Below, in pieces: positions 18,843 to 28,216 of a stretch of 64,000 nucleotides of DNA. The notes under the pieces were generated by a model. That model did no database searches and was not told the origin of the DNA. It saw nothing but the letters and a program-made list of their open reading frames with translations. The translations under genes were made by a program, and so were the position numbers. Each line of letters starts with the position of its first letter. Position 1 is the first letter of the stretch. The stretch is from Rhodobacter sp. (GTDB taxonomy: Bacteria; Pseudomonadota; Alphaproteobacteria; Rhodobacterales; Rhodobacteraceae), in assembly GCA_020637515.1 (NCBI GenBank), contig JACKKG010000001.1:930001-994000 (forward strand). Reading direction: 5' to 3'.

Positions 18843-19375
18843 TCGCCGCCCAGCATCCGCTTGAACCAGCCCTTCTTCTTGCCGGCGTCGGTGTCCGCGT
18901 CCACGCCCGCGTCGGTTTCGGCATCGGCCTCTTTGGGTCCCTCGACCGCCTCGGCAAAGCGCTCGAAGAAATCGTCCGCCATCTTGCGCGCGAACCCGTC
19001 GATGATGCGGCTGCCCAGTTGCGCCAGCTTGCCGCCGACCTTGGCCTCGACCTGATAGGACAAGGTCGTGCCGCTGCCCTCGGGCGTCAGCGTCACGTGC
19101 GCCGAACCCTTGGCAAAGCCCGCCGCGCCGCCCTTGCCCTCGCCGGTCAGGGTCAGGCTCTGGCCCTCGATCACGTCGGAAAAGGTGACGACGCCGGTAA
19201 ACCGCGCCTTGACCGGGCCGACCTTCTGGACGACGACAGCCTCATAACCCCCGGCCACCGATCCGCTCAGCGATTCACAGCCCGGGACGGCCTCTTTCAG
19301 CACCTCGGCATCCAGCAACGCGGCCCAGACCACGGCGGGCGCGGCGTCGATCAGGCGGGTATCCGTCAGTTCCAT
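18839..19375 (-). CDS. CoxG/SRPBCC family protein (carbon monoxide dehydrogenase subunit G-like)
   Basis: A 178-residue protein with an SRPBCC fold over residues 1-145 (MELTDTRLIDAAPAVVWAAL, VPGCESLSG, VGPVKARFTGVVTF, VEAKVGGKLAQLGSRIIDG), followed by an acidic linker rich in Asp/Glu/Ala and a short basic end, KKKGWFKRM. CoxG homologues help insert or recruit molybdenum hydroxylases such as CO dehydrogenase. A molybdenum hydroxylase pair exists in this window at 53.7-56.4 kb but far away, so a link is only a guess. RBS GGAGGA precedes the ATG. Confidence 0.8.
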   Translation of the reverse strand: MELTDTRLIDAAPAVVWAALLDAEVLKEAVPGCESLSGSVAGGYEAVVVQKVGPVKARFTGVVTFSDVIEGQSLTLTGEGKGGAAGFAKGSAHVTLTPEGSGTTLSYQVEAKVGGKLAQLGSRIIDGFARKMADDFFERFAEAVEGPKEADAETDAGVDADTDAGKKKGWFKRMLGGD

Positions 19376-19526
19376 GCGTATCCTCCTCCGGTCGCGACGG
19401 CGAGAATACGCCAGACCCGGGGGCGCGTGAAAGCCGCCTTTGGTCTGTGAGACCTTGGTCGCATGGCCGCCCTGTTCCGTGCCACCGCCCGGGCTGGTAT
19501 CCTGAACCCGCTCAGGAGGCCCCGCC

Positions 19527-20183
19527 ATGTCCGCTACATTCGCCCGCGCGCTGATCGTCGATGACCACCCGCTGTTTTGCGACGCGCTGGCACTGACGCT
19601 GCGCGGAATCGCCGGCGTGGCGGATGTGGATTGCGCGCACTCGCTGGCGGCCGCGCTCGAGCGGTTCGAAACGGCGCCCCGGCCGGACCTGGTGCTGCTG
19701 GACCTGGACCTGCCCGATGTCGAAGGTCTGGACGGCCTGATCCGGCTGCGCGCGGGGCAACCCGACCTGCCGGTTCTGGTGGTCTCGTCGATGGCCGAAC
19801 CGCGCCTTGTGCGGGCGGCGCTGGCGGCGGGCGCGGCGGGCTTCGTCCCCAAGCATTCCGGCCGCGAGGCGTTTCGCGCCGCGCTCGACGCGCTGGGCCG
19901 CGGCGACTGCTGGCGACCCGACGGTCTGGGCGACGAAACCGAGGCGGGGACCGAAACCTCGGTCGCCCGGCTGACGCAACTGACCCGTCAGCAGGCGCGT
20001 ATCCTGGACCTGCTGTGCCAGGGCCGCCTGAACAAGCAGATTGCCTGGGAACTGTCGATCGCGGAAACCACGGTCAAGGCCCACGTCACCGCGATCATGC
20101 GCAAACTGGGCGTGCAAAGCCGAACGCAGGCTGTCCTGATCGCCCAGCAAGCCAAATTCACCAGCTTCATGCCCGAGGCCTGA
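19527..20183 (+). CDS. LuxR/NarL-family response regulator
   Basis: Two-domain regulator of 218 residues. The receiver domain (1-120) has the DDH acidic pair at 12-13 and phosphoacceptor Asp59 in LLDLDLPDVEG. The C-terminal LuxR helix-turn-helix (about 150-210) reads LTRQQARILDLLCQGRLNKQIAWELSIAETTVKAHV when taken in pieces. No histidine kinase is adjacent, so the partner is unknown. RBS AGGAGG lies just upstream. It converges with paaZ across repeat copy B. Confidence 0.9.
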   Translation: MSATFARALIVDDHPLFCDALALTLRGIAGVADVDCAHSLAAALERFETAPRPDLVLLDLDLPDVEGLDGLIRLRAGQPDLPVLVVSSMAEPRLVRAALAAGAAGFVPKHSGREAFRAALDALGRGDCWRPDGLGDETEAGTETSVARLTQLTRQQARILDLLCQGRLNKQIAWELSIAETTVKAHVTAIMRKLGVQSRTQAVLIAQQAKFTSFMPEA

Positions 20184-20185
20184 CG

Positions 20186-20280
20186 CCCCCCTTCTTTGTG
20201 CCGGAAATATCCTCGGGGGTATCCAAAGGGGGTGGAAAACCCCCTTTGGGCGGGGGGGTCGGGGGGCGGCAGCCCCCCGA
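20186..20280 (-). repeat. Modular hairpin repeat, copy B (two hairpins plus core)
   Basis: Read on the minus strand it starts 7 nt after the paaZ stop. The first hairpin is TCGGGGGGC (loop TGCC) GCCCCCCGA at 20280-20259. The second has perfect 10-bp arms CCAAAGGGGG / CCCCCTTTGG at 20249-20223 around a 7-nt loop. The conserved core ACCCCCGAGGATATTTCCGG and CACAAAGAAGGG closes it. Positions 20189-20249 (61 bp) are identical to 36591-36651. The element fills the convergent gap between the LuxR-type gene and paaZ. Confidence 0.85.
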
Positions 20281-20287
20281 CGCCTGC

Positions 20288-22336
20288 TCACATCGGCCAG
20301 TGCTTCGCCACCATGGTGAGCACGTCATACTGCGCCACGACCGCGCCATTCTGGTTGCTGACCTTGCAATCCCACCGCACCTCGCCGTGCTCGGCATTTT
20401 CGCGCGGGTTGATCTCCTTGCAGGTCAGCTCCACGCCCAGCGTATCGCCCGGGTTCACCGGCGTCAGGAACCGCAGGTTGTCGACGCCGTAATTCGCCAG
20501 AACCGGCCCGGGGTCGGGTTGCACGAACAGGCCCGCGGCAAAGCTGACGATCAGATACCCATGCGCCACACGCCCGTCAAAGAACGGATTCGCGCGCGCC
20601 GCGTCCTCGTCCATATGGGCATAGAAGGTGTCGCCGGTGAAATGGGCGAAATGTTCGATGTCGTCCAGCGTGACCGTGCGGGTCGCAGTGACGATCCGGT
20701 CGCCCACGCGCAGATCCTCCAGCGATTTGCGGAACGGGTGCACATCCTCGCGCACCGGCGCGCCGGGCTGCCAACGCCCGGTGACGGCGCTCAGCAGGCG
20801 CGGGGTGCCCTGCACGGCGGTGCGCTGCATGAAGTGTTTCACGCCGCGAATCCCGCCCATTTCCTCGCCACCGCCGGCGCGGCCCGGGCCGCCGTGCACC
20901 AGGTTGGGCAGCGGTGCCCCGTGGCCGGTGCTGGTGGCCGCGCTGGCGCGGTTGCCGATCAGGATGCGCCCGTGGAACGGCGCCATGCCCAGCACGGCCC
21001 GTTCCGCCACCACGGCCGAATCGGTGAACACCGAGGCCGCGAGCGAGCCCTTGCCGCGCTGTGTCAGCGCAATTGCCTCGTCGAGGTCGTCATAGGGCAT
21101 CACGGTGCTGACCGGTCCGAAGGCCTCGACATCATGCACCGCGCGGGCCACGCTGGGCTTGTCGCAAAACAGCACCACCGGGTTCAGGAACGCGCCGGCG
21201 TCGGGATCGCCCGAGGTCAGCGTGACCGCGTCGGGGTTGCCCACGACGATCTCGGCATCCGCCTGAAGATCGCGGATTCGCGCCCGCACCTCGTCGCGCT
21301 GCGCCATCGAGGCCAGCGCGCCCATGCGCGTGCCCGCGTCGCCCGGCAGTCCCACGCCCGTCTTGCCCAGCTCCGCGCCCAGCGCGGCGATGACCGCCTG
21401 TTCCTGCCCGCGGGGCACCAGAACGCGGCGGATGGCGGTGCATTTCTGCCCCGCCTTGACCGTCATCTCGCGCGTGACCTCTTTCACGAACAGGTCGAAT
21501 TCCGGCGTGCCCGGCACCGCATCGGGGCCCAGAACGCTGGCATTGAGACTGTCCGCCTCCATCGTGAAGCGCACCGAATTCTCGACGATCGCGCGCCCGG
21601 ATTTCAGCATCCGCCCGGTGCTGGCCGACCCGGTAAAGGTGACCACGTCCTGACCCGTCACATGGTCCAGCAGGTCGCCGGTCGAACCGCAGATCAGTTG
21701 CAGCGCGCCGTCGGGCAAAAGCCCGGTCTCGATGATCCGGCGCACCACCAGTTCGGTCAGATACGCGGTCTGCGAGGCCGGCTTGATGATCGCGGGCATC
21801 CCCGCCAGCAGCGTCGGCGAAAGCTTTTCCAGCATCCCCCAGACGGGAAAGTTGAACGCGTTGATGTGCACCGCGACGCCCTGCAAGGGTGACAGGATGT
21901 GCTGGGCGGCAAAGCTGCCGTCCTTGGACAGGGGTTCCACGTTGCCCTCGACCAGCACGCGGGTGTTGGGCAATTCGCGTCGCCCCTGCCCCGAGTAGCT
22001 GAACAGCGTGTGAATGCCGCCCTCGATATCCACCATCCCGTCGCGCGGGGTGGCGCCGGTGGCCAGCGACAGCGCGTGGAACGCGTCCTTGTGGTCGGTC
22101 AGCGCCTTGCCCAGGGCCTTCAACATCTCGGCCCGCTGGTGGAACGTCATCGCCCTGAGCGCGCCACCCGCGCGGCGCCCGAATTCCAGCGCCTCGGCCA
22201 TGTCCAGCCCCGAGGCGTCGATGGTGGCCACCGCCGCGCCGGTGCCCGCGTCGCGCAGGACGATACCGTCGCGCGCGCCCGCTTTCCATTCACCGCAGAT
22301 GTAGCTTTTCAGGGCATAGGGGGTCTGGGCCGTCAT
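20288..22336 (-). CDS. paaZ: Bifunctional oxepin-CoA hydrolase / 3-oxo-5,6-dehydrosuberyl-CoA semialdehyde dehydrogenase
   Basis: Opens the oxepin-CoA ring of phenylacetate catabolism and oxidises the resulting aldehyde. The 682-residue fusion has an aldehyde dehydrogenase domain (1-520) with catalytic Cys in VKAGQKCTAIRR and Glu in FTMEADSLNAS. A MaoC-like (R)-hydratase domain follows (about 540-682) with FTGDTFYAHMDED..HGYLIVS. Both active sites are intact. The ATG at 22336 follows AAAGGAG. It is the last gene of the minus-strand paa block, ending in repeat copy B. Confidence 0.95.
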   Translation of the reverse strand: MTAQTPYALKSYICGEWKAGARDGIVLRDAGTGAAVATIDASGLDMAEALEFGRRAGGALRAMTFHQRAEMLKALGKALTDHKDAFHALSLATGATPRDGMVDIEGGIHTLFSYSGQGRRELPNTRVLVEGNVEPLSKDGSFAAQHILSPLQGVAVHINAFNFPVWGMLEKLSPTLLAGMPAIIKPASQTAYLTELVVRRIIETGLLPDGALQLICGSTGDLLDHVTGQDVVTFTGSASTGRMLKSGRAIVENSVRFTMEADSLNASVLGPDAVPGTPEFDLFVKEVTREMTVKAGQKCTAIRRVLVPRGQEQAVIAALGAELGKTGVGLPGDAGTRMGALASMAQRDEVRARIRDLQADAEIVVGNPDAVTLTSGDPDAGAFLNPVVLFCDKPSVARAVHDVEAFGPVSTVMPYDDLDEAIALTQRGKGSLAASVFTDSAVVAERAVLGMAPFHGRILIGNRASAATSTGHGAPLPNLVHGGPGRAGGGEEMGGIRGVKHFMQRTAVQGTPRLLSAVTGRWQPGAPVREDVHPFRKSLEDLRVGDRIVTATRTVTLDDIEHFAHFTGDTFYAHMDEDAARANPFFDGRVAHGYLIVSFAAGLFVQPDPGPVLANYGVDNLRFLTPVNPGDTLGVELTCKEINPRENAEHGEVRWDCKVSNQNGAVVAQYDVLTMVAKHWPM

Positions 22337-22365
22337 GTCGGCTCCTTTCAGGATCAGCGGTCGGG

Positions 22366-23118
22366 TCAGTTCAGCGAGAGATCGGCGACGATCGCCCGGA
22401 CGGCGGTTTGCCAATCGGCCAGCATCGCCTCGTTGGTGCGGTGGCGCAGCCCCAGGCGGGCCAGCCGTTCGTAGCGCGCGGAATTGGCGGCGCCAAAGCC
22501 CGCCGCCACGCGCGGATGCCAATAGGCGATCGAACTGCGCGCGGCTTCGCGCCCGGCCTCGGTCCGGGCGATCTGCGTCAGCCCCTCGATCCCCAGTTCG
22601 GCATGGCGCCCCTCGACCGGGGCGATGGCGCGGAACACCTCGGCCAGCGGCTGATACGAGACCTGCGCCATTTCGGCCAGTTGCAGCCTTGCGGCCTGGC
22701 CCTGCAACACGTTCATCACCACCGCATCGACCCAGCCGGTCAGCGGGTAGCGGAACACCGAAAGCCGCATGTCGCCTTCTTGCCGGCTGGCGCCGATGTC
22801 GGTGTCGCGCGGCAGACGCGCAGCCCAGGGGTGCACCCCCTCGTAGCGGTCCGAATCGACGCCGAAATCGGCCATCACCGCCAGCACCCGTTCGGCGTGG
22901 TCGGCCTTTTCCAGCGTGATGCGCGCGGCGGCAATACGGCTCTTGATGCCGGGGGCGTCATTGATCGCGGCCGCGAACCCGGCCGAGGCCGCCAGTTCGC
23001 TGTCCACGAAACTGGCCATCAACCGCAGCAACTCGCCGCGATAGCGCGCCGGCACATTGCCCGGCGAGGTCAGCTTGCCGCCGTGGGCGAGATAGTCCTC
23101 GATGCTCATGTCGGTCAT
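22366..23118 (-). CDS. PaaA/PaaC-like ferritin-fold protein of unknown role in the paa operon
   Basis: A 250-residue helical protein similar in layout to the phenylacetate-CoA oxygenase subunits PaaA and PaaC, placed between paaE and paaZ where standard operons have neither. Around the expected diiron ligands it reads LEKADHAER, where PaaA in this window has QDEAGHGL, so the first ExxH-type site has Lys instead of Glu. It then reads VEGRHAELG, where PaaA has EESFHQRQG, keeping a Glu-x-x-His. A complete diiron centre is therefore doubtful. The alignment was made by eye. Related genes are annotated only as phenylacetic acid catabolic protein in Rhodobacterales. It could be an assembly factor, a structural subunit or a separate hydroxylase. 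Confidence 0.75.
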   Translation of the reverse strand: MTDMSIEDYLAHGGKLTSPGNVPARYRGELLRLMASFVDSELAASAGFAAAINDAPGIKSRIAAARITLEKADHAERVLAVMADFGVDSDRYEGVHPWAARLPRDTDIGASRQEGDMRLSVFRYPLTGWVDAVVMNVLQGQAARLQLAEMAQVSYQPLAEVFRAIAPVEGRHAELGIEGLTQIARTEAGREAARSSIAYWHPRVAAGFGAANSARYERLARLGLRHRTNEAMLADWQTAVRAIVADLSLN

Positions 23119-23128
23119 GACGGGGCCC

Positions 23129-24202
23129 TCATTGATCGTAGCTGACGACCACGCGGTCGCTCAGCGGGTAGCACTGGCAGGTCAGCACATAGCCCTGGTT
23201 GACCTCGTAATCCTCCAGCGCGTGATTGGTGTGCATCTCGACGTCGCCTTCCAGCACCTTGGCGCGGCAGGTCGAACAGACCCCCGCCTTGCAGGCATAG
23301 GGTGCGTCCAGCTTGTTCGCCAATGCCGCGTCCAGCAGGCTTTCGCCGGTCTTGGGCATCCGGAAGGTTCGGGTCGCGCCGTCCAGCGTGACCGTCGCCT
23401 CGCAGGCATCGCCGGTGTCGGCGGTGCGGCTGACGGCCTTTTGTTTCGCGCGCCCCGGCTGGCCCGAGGCGAACAGCTCGAACTTGATCTGGGCATCGGT
23501 GAGACCGTGCGCCTTCAGGCTGCGCGCGATGGTCAGCATCATCGGTTCCGGCCCGCAGATGAAGGCCGTGTCCACATCGGCGGCATCCACCCAATGGGTG
23601 AACAGGGCGGTCAGCTTGCCTTCGTCCACCAGCCCGGTGAACAGCTCGATCTCCTGCCCTTCGGCCTCGAGCACATGGATCACCGACAGCCGGCCCAGAT
23701 ACAGGTTCTTCAGATCCTCCAGTTCCTCGCGGAACATGATCGAATTGATCTGCTTGTTCGCATAGACCAGCGTGAAGCGCGACCTGGGCTCGCGCGTCAG
23801 CACGGTTTTCAGGATCGACAGCACCGGCGTGATGCCCGATCCGCCGGCAAATCCCAGATAGTGCCGCGCCGCCCCGGCATCGAGGGCCGTGTGGAAATTG
23901 CCCATCGGCGGCATCGCTTCCAGCACCGCGCCGGGGGCGAGATTCTCGTTTGCCCAGGTGCTGAAGGCGCCGCCATCGACACGCTTGATGCCGACCTTCA
24001 ACAGGCCCTCGTCCAGGCCCGCGCAGATCGAATAGGATCGGCGCAGCTCCTCGCCGTCAAAGTCGCGGCGAAAGGTCAGATACTGACCTTGGGTAAAGGA
24101 AAATCGCGCGGCGTCCTCAGGGCGGGGGCGCAGGGTGACGACAACTGCGTCGCGGGTGTCCTTGTGCACGTCGATCACGTCGAGGGGCAGGAATCGGGCC
24201 AT
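23129..24202 (-). CDS. paaE: Phenylacetate-CoA epoxidase reductase subunit
   Basis: Passes electrons from NADPH through FAD and a 2Fe-2S cluster to the PaaAC oxygenase. The 357-residue product has an FAD domain with ELRRSYSICAG, a nucleotide domain with GFAGGSGITPVLSI and FICGPEPMML, and a C-terminal plant-type ferredoxin domain with CKAGVCSTC (C-x4-C-x2-C) and a fourth Cys in LTCQCYP. Ten bases separate it from the PaaA/PaaC-like gene downstream and nine from paaD upstream. Confidence 0.95.
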   Translation of the reverse strand: MARFLPLDVIDVHKDTRDAVVVTLRPRPEDAARFSFTQGQYLTFRRDFDGEELRRSYSICAGLDEGLLKVGIKRVDGGAFSTWANENLAPGAVLEAMPPMGNFHTALDAGAARHYLGFAGGSGITPVLSILKTVLTREPRSRFTLVYANKQINSIMFREELEDLKNLYLGRLSVIHVLEAEGQEIELFTGLVDEGKLTALFTHWVDAADVDTAFICGPEPMMLTIARSLKAHGLTDAQIKFELFASGQPGRAKQKAVSRTADTGDACEATVTLDGATRTFRMPKTGESLLDAALANKLDAPYACKAGVCSTCRAKVLEGDVEMHTNHALEDYEVNQGYVLTCQCYPLSDRVVVSYDQ

Positions 24203-24211
24203 GTCAGCACC

Positions 24212-24727
24212 TCAGATGCATTTGAAATAGTCGAAGGGTTCCAGGCAATCGGCGCAGCGATACGCCGCCTTGCAGGGGGTCGAGCCGAACTGGCTGACCT
24301 TTTCCGTATGGGTCGAGCCGCAGCGCGGGCAGGGCACCGCCAGGTTGCTGCCGCCCTCGGTCAAGCGCGCGATCCGCCCCGCCAGCACGCCGTCGGCGGC
24401 GGTGCCGTCGATCGGCGGCGCGATCCCGTAGAGCCTGAGCGCGTCGCGGGCCGCGGGCTTGATCCAGTCGGATGTCCAGGCCGGGCTCAGCCGCCGTTCC
24501 AACCGCAGGTCAGCGACGCCTTCGGCGCGTAGCTTGCGCTCGATCTCCAGGTTGATGACACTGGTCGCGGGGCAGCCGGAATAGGTGGGTGTGACGGTGA
24601 CCACCAATGTCTCGCCGTCATAGGCGACATCGCGGATGATCCCCAGATCGGTCAGACTGATGACCGGGATCTCGGGGTCGGGGACCTCGCCCAGCCAGGA
24701 CCAGACCTGTTCCAGCGGCACGCCCAT
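24212..24727 (-). CDS. paaD: Phenylacetate-CoA epoxidase assembly protein PaaD (DUF59/MIP18-like)
   Basis: Fe-S assembly factor needed for an active PaaABCE complex. The 171-residue product starts with the MIP18 (DUF59) domain VPDPEIPVISLTDLGIIRDV and the conserved Cys in TPTYSGCPATSV. It ends in a zinc-ribbon-like segment with CPRC and CADC pairs plus STPC. The start lies 4 bp after the paaC stop. Length and both domains agree with PaaD/PaaJ of other paa operons. Confidence 0.94.
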   Translation of the reverse strand: MGVPLEQVWSWLGEVPDPEIPVISLTDLGIIRDVAYDGETLVVTVTPTYSGCPATSVINLEIERKLRAEGVADLRLERRLSPAWTSDWIKPAARDALRLYGIAPPIDGTAADGVLAGRIARLTEGGSNLAVPCPRCGSTHTEKVSQFGSTPCKAAYRCADCLEPFDYFKCI

Positions 24728-24731
24728 CGCA

Positions 24732-25576
<845 letters not shown>

Positions 25577-25580
<4 letters not shown>

Positions 25581-25861
25581 ATATGCCCCACTTCGTCGGG
25601 AATGTCGTAGAACGTCGGATGGCGATAGACCTTGGCGTTCGAGGGTTCGAACAGGGGGCCCTTGTCGGACGGGGCCGAGGCCGTGATGTCGCCCGATTTG
25701 ACGACCCAGATCGACACCCCTTCGTTGCGGCGGGTGTAGACGTCACGCGCGTGGCGGATCGCCAGTTCGGCGTCAGGGGCGTGCAGACTGCCGACGTGAC
25801 GATGGTTCAGCCCGTGCTGACCCCGGATGAAGACTTCCCAAAGCGGCCATTCGTTGGACAT
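25577..25861 (-). CDS. paaB: Phenylacetate-CoA epoxidase subunit PaaB
   Basis: Small subunit of 94 residues required for assembly of the PaaABC(D)E oxygenase. It starts EWPLWEVFIRGQHGLNHRHV and contains SLHAPDAELAIRHARDVYTRR and the usual end HPTFYDIPDEVGHM. Its ATG follows AAAGGG. The gap to paaA is 67 bp, the longest inside the operon, and holds a strong hairpin (25906-25929). The stop overlaps paaC by 4 bp. Confidence 0.95.
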
Positions 25862-25881
25862 GGACCAGGCCCTTTCATCTT

Positions 25882-25929
25882 GCGTTGAATACTCTCGGCG
25901 GGAGGGGCGGGGGGTGAGATCCCCCCGCC
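25882..25929 (-). repeat. Intercistronic hairpin between paaA and paaB, degenerate copy F of the repeat family
   Basis: Read on the minus strand, the 9-bp stem GGCGGGGGG (loop ATCTCA) CCCCCCGCC starts at the last base of the paaA stop codon. It is followed by CCCGCCGAGAGTATTC and a partly matching tail, the same order of parts as in copies A-D (G-rich hairpin, then GAGGATATT core). It lies within the operon, so it would act as a partial terminator or as an mRNA 3' stabiliser for paaA. Confidence 0.6.
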
Positions 25930-26906
25930 TATTCGGCGGCCACGCGGCGCGCGGCGGCCTTGCGGGCGTGGGCCATCAGTCCGTCACGGAACCATGCGCC
26001 GTCGGCCCAGGCCTTTTGCCGGGCTTCCATCCGGTCGGCGTTGCACGGACCGTTGCCCTTCAGCACCTCGTAGAACTCGGACCAGTCCGGTTCGCTGAAG
26101 TCCCAGCCACCCTTTTCCTCGTTCCAGGCCAGCGCCTCGTCGGGGATCGTCAGGCCCAGGTAATGCGCCTGGGGCACCGTCTGATCGACGAATTTCTGGC
26201 GCAGCTCGTCGTTGGTGTTGATCTTGATCTTCCAGGCCATCGACTGCGCCGAGTGCACGCTGTCCTTGTCCGAGGGGCCGAACATCATCAGGCTGGGATA
26301 CCAGAAGCGGTTCAGCGCATCCTGGGCCATCGCCTTCTGTTCCGGCGTGCCTTGCGCCATCACGCGGATCAGGTCGTAGCCCTGACGCTGGTGAAAGCTC
26401 TCTTCCTTGCAGATGCGGATCATCGCCCGGCTGTAGGGCCCGAACGAGGTGCGTTGCAGCGGCACCTGGTTCATGATCGCCGCGCCATCGACCAGCCAGC
26501 CAACGGCGCCGATATCGGCCCAGTTCAGCGTCGGATAATTGAAGATCGACGAATACTTCATGCGGCCGGACAGCAGCTGTTCGGTCAGGTCGTCGCGCGA
26601 TACGCCCAGCGTTTCCGCCGCGCAATAGAGATAGAGCCCGTGCCCCGCCTCGTCCTGCACCTTGGCCAGCAGGATCGCCTTGCGCTCCAGCGTCGGTGCG
26701 CGGGTGATCCAGTTGCCCTCGGGCAGTTGGCCGACCACCTCGGAATGCGCGTGCTGGCCGATCTGGCGGATCAGCGTCTTGCGGTAGCCTTCGGGCATCC
26801 AGTCCTTGGGCTCGATCTTTTCACCCGCGTCGATGCGCGCCTGAAAGGCGGCCAGCTTCTCGGGGTCGTCGTTGGTCGCCTCGGATTTCACCATCTGAGC
26901 ATACAT
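25929..26906 (-). CDS. paaA: Phenylacetate-CoA epoxidase catalytic diiron subunit
   Basis: Carries the diiron centre that epoxidises phenylacetyl-CoA. The 325-residue product shows ligand segments [20 protein letters not shown] and [15 protein letters not shown] and the substrate region [11 protein letters not shown]. The ATG at 26906 follows GAGGAGGC. It sits 14 bp downstream of the thiolase gene and is followed by a hairpin overlapping its stop codon. The length is normal for PaaA. Confidence 0.96.
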   Translation of the reverse strand: MYAQMVKSEATNDDPEKLAAFQARIDAGEKIEPKDWMPEGYRKTLIRQIGQHAHSEVVGQLPEGNWITRAPTLERKAILLAKVQDEAGHGLYLYCAAETLGVSRDDLTEQLLSGRMKYSSIFNYPTLNWADIGAVGWLVDGAAIMNQVPLQRTSFGPYSRAMIRICKEESFHQRQGYDLIRVMAQGTPEQKAMAQDALNRFWYPSLMMFGPSDKDSVHSAQSMAWKIKINTNDELRQKFVDQTVPQAHYLGLTIPDEALAWNEEKGGWDFSEPDWSEFYEVLKGNGPCNADRMEARQKAWADGAWFRDGLMAHARKAAARRVAAE

Positions 26907-26920
26907 GACAGCCTCCTCAA

Positions 26921-28126
26921 TCAGACCCGTTCCATGACCAGGGCGATGCCCTGGCCCACACCCACGCACATCGTGCACAGCGCATAGCGCCCGCCGGTGC
27001 GTTGCAGTTGCCACATTGCCGTGCCGACCAGCCGCGCGCCGGACATGCCCAGCGGATGACCGATGGCGATCGCGCCGCCCAGCGGGTTCACGCGCGGGTC
27101 GTCGTCCGCCAGCCCCAGGTCGCGCAGCACCGCCAGCCCTTGCGCGGCAAAGGCCTCGTTCAGTTCGATCACGTCCATCTGGTCCAGGCTCAGGCCCGTG
27201 CGCGCCATCAGCTTGCGCACCGCGGGCACGGGGCCCACGCCCATGATGCGCGGCTCGACCCCGGCCGCGGCCATGCCGACAACGCGCGCCCTGGGCGTCA
27301 GCCCCTGCGCCCGGGCTGCCGCTTCCGAGGCGACGATCACCGCCGCCGCGCCGTCGTTCACGCCGCTGGCATTGCCCGCGGTGACCGTCCGGTCGGCCCC
27401 GTTCACACCCTTGAGCTTTGCAAGTTGCTCGAAGGTCACGTCGGGGCGCGGGTGTTCATCGGTATCGACCACACGCGGGTCGCCCTTGCGCTGGGGGATC
27501 ACCACCGGCGCGATCTCGTTCGCGAACAGGCCCGCCGCCTGCGCCGCCGCCCAGCGTTGCTGCGATCGCTGCGCGAACGCGTCCTGATCGGCGCGGTTGA
27601 TGCCCCAGTCGGCGGCGACATTGTCCGCGGTTTCCGGCATGGAATCGATGCCGTAGCGGGACTTCATCGCCGGATTCACGAAACGCCATCCGATCGTGGT
27701 GTCATAGACCGCGTTGGCGCGGGAAAAGGCGGCGTCGGCCTTTGGCATGACAAAGGGCGCGCGGCTCATGCTTTCGACACCGCCCGCGATCATGAAGTCG
27801 GCGTCGCCCGCCCGGATCGCCCGCGCGGCCGATCCGACCGCATCCATCCCCGAGCCGCAAAGCCGGTTCACGGTGCTGCCCGGGACACCCACCGGCAAGC
27901 CCGCCAGCAGCACCGCCATGCGCGCCACGTTGCGATTGTCCTCGCCCGCCTGGTTGGCACAGCCATAGATGACATCGTCAACGGCGGACCAGTCGGTTCC
28001 GGCGTTTCGTTCCATCAGCGCCTTCAGCGGCGCGGCGGCCAGGTCGTCGGCACGAACCCCCGCAAGGGCCCCGCCATAGCGGCCAATCGGCGTGCGCACC
28101 GCATCGCAGATGAAAGCTTCGGTCAT
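26921..28126 (-). CDS. paaJ: 3-oxoadipyl-CoA / 3-oxo-5,6-dehydrosuberyl-CoA thiolase
   Basis: Degradative thiolase (PaaJ/PcaF type) removing acetyl-CoA at the end of the phenylacetate or beta-ketoadipate pathway. The 401-residue product has the nucleophile Cys in [12 protein letters not shown], the His in [17 protein letters not shown] and the second Cys in [25 protein letters not shown] and [20 protein letters not shown] are typical of the beta-ketoadipyl-CoA class. The ATG at 28126 was chosen; the open frame runs 11 codons further into the operator region. It is first in the paa transcript after paaX. Confidence 0.92.
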   Translation of the reverse strand: MTEAFICDAVRTPIGRYGGALAGVRADDLAAAPLKALMERNAGTDWSAVDDVIYGCANQAGEDNRNVARMAVLLAGLPVGVPGSTVNRLCGSGMDAVGSAARAIRAGDADFMIAGGVESMSRAPFVMPKADAAFSRANAVYDTTIGWRFVNPAMKSRYGIDSMPETADNVAADWGINRADQDAFAQRSQQRWAAAQAAGLFANEIAPVVIPQRKGDPRVVDTDEHPRPDVTFEQLAKLKGVNGADRTVTAGNASGVNDGAAAVIVASEAAARAQGLTPRARVVGMAAAGVEPRIMGVGPVPAVRKLMARTGLSLDQMDVIELNEAFAAQGLAVLRDLGLADDDPRVNPLGGAIAIGHPLGMSGARLVGTAMWQLQRTGGRYALCTMCVGVGQGIALVMERV

Positions 28127-28144
28127 CGGTATCCTCCCATTCGC

Positions 28145-28216
28145 TGACCGCTTGGTCACTTTATAGGGCGCGTCATGTCACAAATCAACGGAAATTATCC
28201 AGTGGTTTGTGACATG
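28145..28216. promoter_or_regulatory. Operator region of the paa operon: two inverted repeats between paaX and paaJ
   Basis: TGACC-GCTT-GGTCA (28145-28158) is a perfect palindrome 18 bp upstream of the thiolase ATG. Next to it, CATGTCACAAA (28174-28184) and TTTGTGACATG (28206-28216) are perfect 11-bp inverted arms 32 bp apart centre to centre, the second touching the paaX stop codon. PaaX-type repressors release promoters on binding phenylacetyl-CoA, so these are the best candidate sites. The large repeat could instead fold in RNA as a terminator of paaX. Confidence 0.6.
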
